From positions 418,934 through 482,933 of the forward strand of contig SSNP01000106.1 in NCBI GenBank assembly GCA_006937955.1: 64,000 nt of DNA, written 5' to 3'. Numbering within the stretch: position 1 is the first letter of the stretch; every line of letters starts with the position of its first letter. The stretch comes from Pachypanchax playfairii. Lineage: Eukaryota > Chordata > Actinopteri > Cyprinodontiformes > Aplocheilidae. Below are positions 35,301 through 45,701 of this stretch, in pieces. Both the position numbers and the translations under genes were made by a program. Below the pieces are notes generated by a model. It was not told the DNA's origin, did no database searches, and worked only from the letters and a program-made list of their open reading frames with translations.

Positions 35301-37189
35301 ATGAAAACCCAGAACTAGGACTGGAATGCTCTTTTAAAGCCTCTCTCAGTTCAGTTTTCAGTGGTGCAAGAATAGTGATGCAACTTTGGGAAGTGCCGGT
35401 CACCAAACTGTAAATAATCTGAGGGTAATTTGTGGCTACAGAGACTCACAAATTAAGAAAGTTTAACTTTATGACTAACCTGCTGCAAGAAAACCTTAAC
35501 AACAGTCAAACAACTGTTTAAATTTGTTTGCAAGTTCCCCTACGCTCCACGTCACCGGCCATATATAGAACATTTTAAAACATGTCGTGAGCACCAATTG
35601 AAAATTTGTATATTTTCTCACAATTATCCTAAAGTCGCAGCCCAGTGGGATCCAATAAAAAATGCAGCTGCTATTTATTTTCCTGCGTGACTGGTTCCTA
35701 TTTTTACAAAACCCAACTGTCACTCTGTTTACCTGAAGCTGGTGCCACAAAATGGAAACAAGAAACCGGTGGGGGGGGGGGCAGCCACAGCAAAACCTGC
35801 GATATTGAAGTCAAACAACTAAAAAAACAGCTGCGGCAGCTGGCGATGACACAGAAAAGAGACGCCAAATAGAGCCAGAGCTCTTTAAGTGAACTGACAC
35901 TCATTCTGTTACAGTCCCTTTGAGATGGAGTTAGGAATTATTAGAAGAAGGACTGTCAGTGTAGCTGTGAGAGAATAACATAAAAGTTTCCATTAGCTGG
36001 TTGGAACAATTCGCTGCGTTTAATAAACTGCTGTTGGGTAAAAAGAAAAGAAATCAGTTTTATGTCTTTATATTTTTGTAATTAAGATATAGTGCAAAAA
36101 CAAAAAAGGGCTTAAAATGCAATTTTCATTATCACCTGCGCGTATAAATACTGAGGTTTTATATAAAAATAGGGTTGTTTGTTTTTGCAAATATGCATTC
36201 TGTAGAATAAATTCATTTAGCTAATTTAATGGGACCTGAAGGCAAACAACCTGCAAATTAAGGAGAAATCCTGCATTTAAACAGGTCAACAAAGGTAAAT
36301 TCATCAAGTTGTAAAGAAAGAAACAAATAGAAGCACTGAAAAATCACAGTTAGTGAATATAACTCATTGCATTTTCGTTGTTTTCTTTCATGAAAAATGT
36401 TCAGTATATTTTACCCATGAGCTCTAGAAATTATATATTTTTTGCAATTATTTTGATATGTTCTTTTCCCTTTTATACACTTTCAAAAAGTCTGTTTAAG
36501 CGACATCTTACCGAACATAAAGGGCAGTGGAAAGGACAGCAACATTACTGGAGAGAATAATTGGAGTTTGTGAACTGTGAGCACAGACTCAGTCGTTTGT
36601 TATGTTAACAAGAAGTTTCTGATGAAACTGTGATGATTCTTACAGGATGTGGTGAAAAAAACAAAGAAGATAAGGGCATTGGAAAAAAAACAGTTTAAAC
36701 AGCTTCAGGTTGACCTGAAGGTTGAAGGTTCTCAGTCATGCCGGATGTCGGAATCGTTGTAGGTAAAAAAAAAAAAACAACTGTACTTTCTCTCATTTTG
36801 CTCCTCATCATCTTCAGATGACAAGAAGACTGTCTTTAACTGAACCTATAGGATTCTGTTTGTGTTGAATGCTGCACACAGAACCAATTAAGCCTTTTTT
36901 GTATACGATCTGAAGAGACATGTATATGTTAGAATCTTCAAGAAGTGTTTGGAGGAACTTTTATAGATATTGTCAGAGACAATCTCTTATGAGCAATAAA
37001 AAGCATGTTGCACTTACAGGAAATAAATAGTCAAGAATCCATCATGTTGTACTGGTATCTTGTTACCTTTGTACTATGGGCCTATAAGGCCAAATGTATC
37101 ATTTTATATACTTGTTTCTAAGGGCTCTAAATCATAAACATGGTTAGTACTTTCCTCAAAAGCTTGCTGTATTTAATCTATTAACCATT
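35301..37189. other. Non-coding DNA, no gene seen
   Basis: G11 run at 35770-35780 and A-rich runs near 36650 and 36767. Open frames under 85 codons without motifs. Nothing else recognised. Confidence 0.5.
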
Positions 37190-37380
37190 TACTTTATTAG
37201 TACATCTTGCTAGTATCTGGTTAGACGCTTTTGCCTTTAGAATTGATTTAATCCTTTATGGTATAGATTTTAAAAGGTGCCAGAAACATTCCTCAGAGAT
37301 TTTGTCCATGTTGACATGAAGGATCAGTTGGTACAAAGCAGCCCAAAATGTGTCTAGAAAATATCTATTGGTATAATATA
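37190..37380 (-). mobile_element. Fossil DD36E Tc1 element, left piece
   Basis: Aligns by eye with 21705-21835 (CTTTATTAG..ACAT.TTGCTAGTA, CTTTTGCCTT.AGAATTGATT, CATTCCTCAGAGA.TTTGTCCAT) and then, after a deletion, with 22120-22185 (CAGTTGGTAC.AA..GCCCAAA and AGAAAATAT). So it is the C-terminal part of the same transposase family, heavily mutated. The N-terminal part appears at 41229-41340. Confidence 0.7.
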
Positions 37381-37873
37381 ATTTAATCTGAGTCTGATTC
37401 TGCATGTACAAGTATAACATGGGAGGATTCGTGACGTGTTTTCTAGCTCTGCACACTTTTATTGGAAGAGAAAACATTTATACATGATCACAACTTTTAA
37501 ACTCACAACAATTATTTGTTCCGGTTTGCCACCTCATGAACCGAGTCGTGAAACAGCCCAAGAACTCTTGTTCTGCACCAGCTCGTATTGTCTGAGCTCA
37601 ATGTTCGTCTCCCTGGACAAATAAAGGGTCATCAGTCTTCTCCAACATCTGTGAATGACACTGTCAAACACTAAGAAAAAAAAGAACGTAGCCAACAGAG
37701 CTAGCTTAGCTGCACAGTAAATAAAAGCATGACTACACACAATCAAGTGAGCTTGCATCAAGAGTTTTTCATGAGCTGCATCAATCTAGTTAAAGCACTT
37801 ACAATCAGTCATAACTCACCGTTGTCCGACATCACGGATGTTTGGATGCTGGCACTAGAGCCATGGTGTAGAA
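37381..37873. other. Unclassified sequence between fossil Tc1 and hAT element
   Basis: Holds TTCTGCACCAGCTCGTATTG and CTCCCTGGACAAATAAAGG wording that may come from another insertion. No inverted repeat edges were found. The 8 bases at 37866-37873 are the left target duplication of the hAT element. Confidence 0.35.
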
Positions 37874-38086
37874 CAGGGGTGTCAAACTCCAGGCCTCCAG
37901 GGCCACTATCCTGCATGTTTTAGAAGTTTCCCTGTTTCAACACACCTGATTCAAATCCTCTGCATTTCAACAAGTTCTGCAGAAGCCTGTTAATGACTTG
38001 TTTATTTGAATCAGGTGTGTTGAAGCAGGGAAACATCTAAAACATGCAGGATAGTGGCCCTCGAGGCCTGGAGTTTGACACATGTG
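37874..38086. mobile_element. hAT-type foldback miniature element (213 bp)
   Basis: Left end CAGGGGTGTCAAACTCCAGG pairs with the right end, which reads CCTGGAGTTTGACACATGTG; pairing continues inward (GGCCACTATCCTGCATGTTT against AAACATGCAGGATAGTGGCC; CACACCTGATTCAAAT against ATTTGAATCAGGTGTG). The element is therefore close to a full palindrome. Flanks GTGTAGAA (37866-37873) and GTATAGAA (38087-38094) form an 8-bp target duplication with one mismatch. CAGGG-type ends plus 8 bp are the hAT signature. No coding capacity. Confidence 0.88.
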
Positions 38087-38149
38087 GTATAGAAGTTTAC
38101 AAGGTCCACTCAGTCAGTCCACTTCTGCTTATCAGCAAGTAAATTTGCA

Positions 38150-38360
38150 TATTAGTTAAATATTTAGGTTGGAGCTAAATATACAATTTAGAAAATAAAT
38201 ATTTAGGTCAGAAAATAAACATTTAGGTCAGACTTAAATATCTAACTTTCAAAATTAAATAATTTGATTGAAAATAAATATTTAATTTTGAAAATAAATA
38301 TTTATTTTGTAAAATAAACATTTAACTTCAAATTAAACATTTAGCTTGCTAACTAAACAA
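38150..38360. repeat. AT-rich degenerate repeat (AAATAAATATTTA)
   Basis: About ten loose copies of a roughly 20-base unit of the type GAAAATAAATATTTAGGTCA, drifting into AACATTTAACTT forms. It adjoins the minisatellite and may be an older tandem array. Confidence 0.7.
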
Positions 38361-38445
38361 CATTTATAAATAAACGAGCAACAAGGTGAAAATAAGTTAA
38401 ATAATCAAAAATATTGCTGTTAATTTTGGACTGTGGATCCCATAC

Positions 38446-40912
38446 CTCACCACTATGACACCCCACAACATGACACCCTCACCACTCTGACACCCCACAA
38501 CATGTCACCCTCACCACTATGACACTCTACAACATGACACCCTCACCACCATGACAACCTACAACATGACACCCTCACCACTCTGACACCCCACAACATG
38601 ACACCCTCACCACTATGACACCCCACAACATGACACCCTCACCACTATGACACCCCACAACATGACACCCTCACCACTATGACACCCCACAACATGACAC
38701 CCTCACCACTCTGACACCCCACAACATGTCACCCTCACCACTCTGACACCCCACAACATGACACCCTCACCACTATGACACCCCACAACATGACACCCTC
38801 ATCACTATGACACTCTACAACATGACACCCTCACCACTATGACACCCCACAACATGACACCCTCACCACTATGACACCCTCATCACTATGACACTCTACA
38901 ACATGACACCCTCACCACTATGACACCCTACAACATGACACCCTCACCACCATGATACCCTCACCACTATGACACCCCACAACATGACACCCTCATCACT
39001 ATGACACTCTACAACATGACACCCTCACCACTATGACACCCCACAACATGACACCCTCACCACTATGACACCCCACAACATGACACCCTCACCACTATGA
39101 CACCCCACAACATGACACCCTCACCACTATGACACCCCACAACATGACACCCTCACCACTATGACACCCTACAACATGACACCCTCACCACCATGACACC
39201 CCACAACATGACACCCTCACCACTCTGACACCCCACAACATGACACCCTCACCACTATGACACTCTACAACATGACACCCTCACCACTATGACACCCCAC
39301 AACATGACACCCTCACCACTATGACACCCTACAACATGACACCCTCACCACCATGACAACCTACAACATGACACCCTCACCACTCTGACACCCCACACCA
39401 TGACACCCCCACCACCATGACACCCTCACCACTATGACACCCCACAACATGACACCCTCACCACTATGACACTCTACAACATGACACCCTCACCACTATG
39501 ACACCCCACAACATGACACCCTCACCACTATGACACTCTACAACATGACACCCTCACCACTATGACACCCCACAACATGACACCCTCACCACTCTGACAC
39601 CCCACAACATGACACCCTCACCACTATGACACCCCACAACATGACACCCTCATCACTATGACACTCTACAACATGACACCCTCACCACTATGACACCCCA
39701 CAACATGACACCCTCACCACTATGACACCCCACAACATGACACCCTCACCACCATGACACCCCACAACATGTCACCCTCACCACTATGACACCCCCCAAC
39801 ATGACACCCTCACCACCATGACACCCTCATCACTATGACACTCTACAACATGACACCCTCACCACTATGACACCCCACAACATGACACCCTCACCACTAT
39901 GACACCCCACAACATGACACCCTCACCACTCTGACACCCCACAACATGACACCCTCACCACTATCACACCCCACAACATGACACCCTCCCCACTATGACA
40001 CCCCACAACATGACACCCTCATCACTATGACACTCTACAACATGACACCCTCACCACTATGACACCCTACAACATGACACCCTCACCACCATGACACCCT
40101 CACCACTATGACACCCCACAACATGACACCCTCACCACCATGACACCCCACAACATGACACCCTCACCACTCTGACACCCCACAACATGACACCCTCACC
40201 ACTATGACACCCCACAACATGACACCCTCACCACTATGACACCCCACAACATGACACCCTCATCACTATGACACTCTACAACATGACACCCTCACCACTA
40301 TGACACCCTACAACATGACACCCTCACCACCATGATACCCTCACCACTATGACACCCCACAACATGACACCCCCACCACCATGACACTCTACAACATGAC
40401 ACCCTCACCACTATGACACCCCACAACATGACACCCTCACCACTATGACACCCTACAACATGACACCCTCACCACCATGACACCCTCACCACTATGACAC
40501 CCCACAACATGACACCCTCATCACTATGACACTCTACAACATGACACCCTCACCACTATGACACCCCACAACATGACACCCTCACCACTATGACACCCCA
40601 CAACATGACACCCTCACCACTATGACACCCCACAACATGACACCCCCACCACCATGACACCCCACAACATGATACCCTCACCACTCTGACACCCCACAAC
40701 ATGACACCCTCACCACCATGACACCCTACAACATGACACCCTCACCACCATGACACCCCACAACATGACACCCTCACCACTATGACACCCCACAACATGA
40801 CACCCTCACCACCATGACACCCCACAACATGACACCCTCACCACTATGACACCCCACAACATGACACCCTCACCACAATGACACCCCACAACATGACACC
40901 CTCACCACCAGA
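38446..40912 (+). repeat. 2.5-kb minisatellite, 32-bp unit (two 16-bp halves)
   Basis: The array alternates CACCACTATGACACCC and CACAACATGACACCCT, about 77 units by length. Half-units CACCACTATG vary to CTCTG or CCATG, and ACACCCCACAAC varies to ACACTCTACAAC. Some positions have lost a half-unit (for example near 38868 and 38947). The plus strand of the consensus is about 81% C+A with only two G per unit. 32 is not divisible by three, so reading frames break every unit; a long protein is not encoded. It starts and stops sharply. CATCACTATGACACTCTAC variants recur at intervals, hinting at a longer higher-order period. Confidence 0.97.
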
Positions 40913-42159
40913 CTGAGCTGCTGATAAAAGGCTTGATGGACATGTTTTCATGTTACTTACTGTAATTTCTGACAAGCTGAAAGTTGAAGGTGAAATTATA
41001 TTTCATCACTATATAAGCTTCAAACACCAACAGGCCATTTATGGAGACTCGTGCTACTAAAGCTTCTGTCACAATGACCCGTATGAAAGACTGCAAACAC
41101 AATGCGAACAAATTTAAGACCATTTCCTCCTTTGAAGCAGCCTTATAAGAATCCCGTGGGCGCTCCTAGTCTATCCTAGTCATAAGTAGACTGATGGAAG
41201 GTGTCAAGGCACCCCTGTCCATCTATTCACCTCTGACCTCTGGCTCCAACAAGGCACAACTGACTGTACACTGGATATTTTCTCTCTTTTTCAGAAAACT
41301 CTGAACCTGAGAAATGTTTGTATGTCCTGGCTGGTGAATTTATATATCTTCTGCTTCTTGTGCCAGAGGTGGCAAGTGCCAATTTTTGTTATTATCATAT
41401 AACTACTTATTAAATTAGAACTTTATAATAATATGCAACAAAACATAAAAAAAATAGAAATTTGCCACATTTATGTATTTAATCTGGCATGAAAGAGTTA
41501 AATATATAGTAATGAAACGGGAGGAAAAAAAATCAAGCTTATAAAGACAAATTTAAAAAAATCTAAAAATGAGGCTTGAGATGAAAGTTTTGGGCTTTTT
41601 TGTTTGACTACAGCCTGAGCACAAGGCAAGCACAATGTGTAGGACTAAAAACTCTCTGGTGAGATGAAATTTACTGCTAAATAAAATGACTTCTGAAAGC
41701 CAAGAGGTCCCAAACACAACCTTAGAGAGCCTTTTTGTGTCACAAAGAGCAGAAAAAACTCAGTCCAAAATGGAGAAGAAAAGAAAAAAGAAACAGAAAG
41801 TGAAAGTGGACCTCAGTACCTTGTGGATTCCTATTTGTACATTTTTGTCTAAAAGAAAAAAAAACATACTGACTTGCTGTAACCTTATGACCCCTCACAG
41901 GTGAAGTAAAAAACCTTGAATATCCTGTTACCATGGTATCAGGCAGGCAGGAAGGGAGAAATATGTCCTTGAAGTTGAGTGAAGCTGAAAAACATGGACA
42001 CGCATAAGGAACCCGGCAACTCTGACACAAGACAAACGAAGACATAGATTCTTTAAAATTACAAGTAGTCTGTGGAGACGAGGAGGTGCTAAAACAAGGA
42101 AATCTATGTTGTCAAGAAGAAGTAGTTCGCTGATCAACAGCCGAAAGTCGGTAATTAGT
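40913..42159. other. Non-coding DNA after the minisatellite
   Basis: Holds the right piece of the fossil Tc1 (41229-41340). Otherwise AT-rich DNA; the 72- and 101-codon frames at 41686-42045 are lysine/phenylalanine-rich mirror images and not credible genes. Confidence 0.45.
41229..41340 (-). mobile_element. Fossil DD36E Tc1 element, right piece
   Basis: CCTCTGACCTCTGGCTCCAA then CAAGGCA and ACTGGATATTTTCTC match 22552-22640 of the intact element (antisense of the linker and DNA-binding region). In the intact element this lies about 380 bases beyond the end of the left piece; here it lies nearly 3.9 kb beyond it. Confidence 0.65.
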
Positions 42160-42525
42160 AATTATCAATATCTATCTATACCTGCTTATTACGGTTCAGG
42201 GTCACAGGGAGCTGGTATCTATCTCCAGCTGTCATTGGACGAGAGGCAGTGTCATACCTGGACAGGTCACCTGTCCATCACAGGGCCACACAGAGACAGA
42301 CAACAACTTATACACTCCTAAGGACAATTTAGAGTTTCCAATTAACCTGAAGCATGTTTTGAGTCTGTGGGACAAATCCCGAGTCCCTGGAGAAAACTTA
42401 CATATGCACAGGGAGAACTCTATGAAGGAAGGTTCCAGCCGAGATTCAAACCCAGAACCTTTTTTGCTGCAACAGCGCTACCAACTGAACCACTGTGCAG
42501 GCCCAACTGAAGCAAGTCTTCAACC
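42160..42525 (+). repeat. Common teleost dispersed repeat, forward copy
   Basis: Contains in order TACCTGCTTATTACGGTTCA, GAGCTGGTATCTATCTCCAG, ACCTGGACAGGTCACCTGTC, GGGCCACACAGAGACAGACA, TTTAGAGTTTCCAATTAACC, and a terminal segment with CAAACCCAGAACC and GCGCTACCAACTGAACC. This order is, from memory, widespread in fish as a retroposon-derived repeat. Part of it recurs in reverse at 57300-57480. Confidence 0.65.
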
Positions 42526-42584
42526 ATACAGCAAAAAGACTTGGGAATGGTTTCAGCAAGGCTACAGGGTCTATACCTACCAAT

Positions 42585-42694
42585 ATTATATTATATTATA
42601 TTATATTATATTATATTATATTATATTATATTATATTATATTATATTATATTATATTATATTATATTATATTATATTATATTATATTATATTAT
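42585..42694 (+). repeat. TTATA pentanucleotide microsatellite
   Basis: About 22 nearly perfect copies of TTATA. Its shorter image (45702-45753) is where the second contig begins. The Tyr/Ile/Leu repeat peptides it would encode are artefacts. Confidence 0.97.
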
Positions 42695-45691
42695 TCATTC
42701 ATACAAGATTATGATCCGTCAGATTTCTAAAAGTATTAAGACGTCTGTCTTTACGTGCGCATGAACATCCCAAATATGTTCTTTAATTACAAAGTCACGA
42801 CTCTGTACAAGCTATAGGATTATGCCATGCTAGCTCAATGCTAATGCTTGATGAGATCTAGACATGATGCAAGTGAAGCAGTCCTAATTAAAATTAAATT
42901 AATTCCTTCCACCCAGGACTCTGCTATCAGGATGATACACTATCACTCTGTACTGAAGTTCTATGGGGGGTCAAAACTATCATGGATCAAGACTCATCCC
43001 TGATCTGGCTGATTTTTATGGTATAGTGTGGTGGCTGTATGTGTGAACCCTTAACTGATCTTAAATACTGTTCAGCACATACTTGTAAAAGTTACTTAAA
43101 GTTTTCATTATCCATCCAAATTGCGATAACATGTGGTTTTGGTATTCTAGATCATTTATACCAATTATAACTTTTATTCACGCCTTAATTTGGTTCTGAA
43201 AAATCTGATTCTGCCTAACGCTGTTCATACAATGATGTTATCATTGTGCAGATATGACTTCTCTCTATTTTCCAATGATTTTCTGTCTCGGTTGGTGGAT
43301 AACACAACTTCCATTATCTCCTGAAACTCAAGAGCTTAACCATAAACGACTATTTCACCAATCGATACGGTAATTTCATACAGGAATATATGAGGAGCTG
43401 CAAATGGGGTTACAGGGGGCGGGTTGGGCAGGGAACAATGTCAGGTTTTATTCCCAGGACGCGCAGGATAAAAGCAGACATCAGTAGATCCGTCTGGCGG
43501 CGGTGAGTATCGGTACGCAAATGGACAATTGGACACTTTTATCTGCTGGCTTTGATGTTGGCTAGGAAGCTGATGGAGGTTCAAGGACAACCACAAATCC
43601 ATGGAAAGGGTGGGGTAGTTGAGAAAGATGCACATTCATGAGAAATACATGAATGGAAATACTAACGAATAAACAAAAGTAGACGGGATAAAATACAACA
43701 GAGAGTCGCAAAGGAAGAGACAGAATTCCTCTTCAAACATTTAGCCGAGGAGAGAAATGGCTGTTTGATTCCATTACACTTCTATTACACCTGTAGTTAA
43801 TGGCTGTGTCACAGTCTATTAACTGCATTCATCTATGCTTCTGATTTATAACAGCACGTCAGGGCTGAACAAAGACAGATGACTGTTGCACCTTACATCC
43901 ATGCAAAAGATGAAGTGCAGAAAGCTGCACAAACAGGTGAAATGCACAGAACCCTCATTTTTATATGATGAACACTGAAATAAACAAAACAACACAGACA
44001 TTAATCTTTGTCTTCCAGTGTTGCAGTGACAGCCACGCAGTGCCGCTACGATAACAGAAAATGGAAAGAAATATTTCTAATCTAACAAAGTGACACAGAT
44101 ATGAGTCCGTTTAGAATCCGAGGTTTTAAATGGAGGCTTTATATTCAGCCTGACACGAAGACATGAGGGAGAAAACAGAGAGGCGCGGAAGATTTACCGT
44201 GACTATCAGCTTTAGATGGTTTGAGGCTTCATTCACAACTGTCTGATTGTTCAAGAGACTGAATAGGCGTGAAAAGATCGGGGTGCTGAAAACAGGTGTC
44301 AAGTGTGAGGATAAAACTAGTGTAAGTGGTGTTGATAAATGCAATACAAACAAATGTGTGTCACAAACAAGACGTGATAAAAAAAAACAGGTTATTTATT
44401 CTGTTAATAAGCAAAGCTGGAAAATATTTAACCAGATGTCAAGGACAAAATACATTTCCTTCCTTTTAAAATGTGCAAACAGAAGATGGGTGCTTCTTAT
44501 TAGAACAAACCTGGAACAACAAGTTTTCTTTGCTCATGATTTACACGTTAAGGTCTGAGTAAGAACCTGAATCAGAGCAGAGAAACAAACCAGCAGCATG
44601 CTGTGCACCACTAGCCATGGAGAGCTGTGGGAAGAGCTCGAGATGCTTTTTATTCCACTTCATTGCTTCCAGCCGCTGAACTCATGAGACTGATCGAGTG
44701 ACGGATCTCATGACTGCGAGCACTGAAGCGTGCGCCCCTCAGTGCACACAACAGCTTCAGGGGGAAAAGTCTGGTCCGTTTTGCATCAATTAACTTAATC
44801 GTGAATGAAATTAGTTTTATAGGCAACTAATTTTACTTCTAACTATGCTTTTTAATCGTCCAACCACTTGGAGGTTAGTGCAAAGTAGAAGGGGTGAAAA
44901 GGCCAAAACATTCTGCTGGATAAATTTTACTGCTATTGGACGAACAGATTTTGGAGAAACTACGACAGGGAAAACGTCACATGTTTGAAACCAGAACTCT
45001 AAAGCAGATTTTCACTGTTTTTTTTCTTCTTCTGGCAAGATTTGCCTCACTTTATTGTCTTTAAAGAGGCCCTTCCATTAAAAATTGGTTTTTCTGAGGT
45101 TTCTGTTGAGTATTTTAGCTCCACAGGTGTTCTTACCTTCATAGTGGGTGTAAAACAGGTCAACAACTTCTCTTTCAGTTTTAATCTCTCAAACTACGCA
45201 GGTGGTGATAAAACCAGAGTTCTCCCAAGTTCAAACGGCCTGTATCTGTTTCATCACAACTCCTTTGTTCGTTAGTATTCATCAGCTTCTGCAGTTGAAA
45301 CCACGCCTAGCATGCTGCTGGCTAAAAGCTGTTAGCATAAGACGTAACAAACAGGAAGACACGACGTCTGCTGTTGCCATGTGCAGCGAGGCAGGAAACA
45401 GTATACCTTGCTCTGATAGGCTAGTTTGTTAGCCAATCAGAGTCCAGCAAATTCGAACAATGAATATGAACGAGCTGCTGATGAAGCAGCCTGACGGAAG
45501 GAGCCGGAACCACCCGAATTTTGACGCAGACAGGTTGAAAGGTCTGTTAATCAGTGTTTCCTGACGTTTTTTAGATATAAAATGTTTCATATTACTGATT
45601 AATACTTAAGAAATAACCACAAAGTCCTGAAATTTGTATGAAATGGCCTCTTTAAACATCTAATTGGTTAATTAACCAATACCGAAATAAG
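42644..45691. repeat. Gap-flanking duplicated block 2, left copy
   Basis: Repeated at 45702-48749 with a constant offset of 3058 bases and no substitution seen. The block starts inside the TTATA tract and ends at the N gap. It contains family A copy 4 and otherwise non-coding DNA; its open frames (up to 103 codons) carry no motif. As with block 1, this looks like an unmerged contig overlap. Confidence 0.9.
45061..45655 (-). mobile_element. TTAA-flanked MITE, family A, copy 4 (595 bp)
   Basis: Reverse orientation: begins TTAAAGAGGCCCTTCCATTA and ends GAAATGGCCTCTTTAA. Full-length with TTAA at both ends. A 76-codon frame at 45202-45432 also exists in copy 1 (6478-6708 minus), but this follows from nucleotide similarity. 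Confidence 0.87.
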
Positions 45692-45701
45692 NNNNNNNNN
45701 N
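45692..45701. other. Assembly gap (10 N)
   Basis: Ten N characters between two copies of the same 3.05-kb sequence. Confidence 0.99.

Noticed and set aside
38446..40912. Possible CRISPR array or repeat-protein gene
   Set aside because: Units are contiguous with no unique spacers, the host is a vertebrate, and the 32-bp period breaks every reading frame.
42430..42520. tRNA-like B-box wording (GATTCAAACCCAGAACC)
   Set aside because: It is the end of a widespread dispersed repeat and cannot fold into a full cloverleaf by eye.
42359..42764. Frames with Tyr-Ile-Leu repeat peptides
   Set aside because: They are translations of the TTATA microsatellite joined to dispersed-repeat sequence.
45202..45432. 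76-codon frame shared by family A copies
   Set aside because: The frame is kept only in some copies and follows from their recent common origin; no transposase motif.
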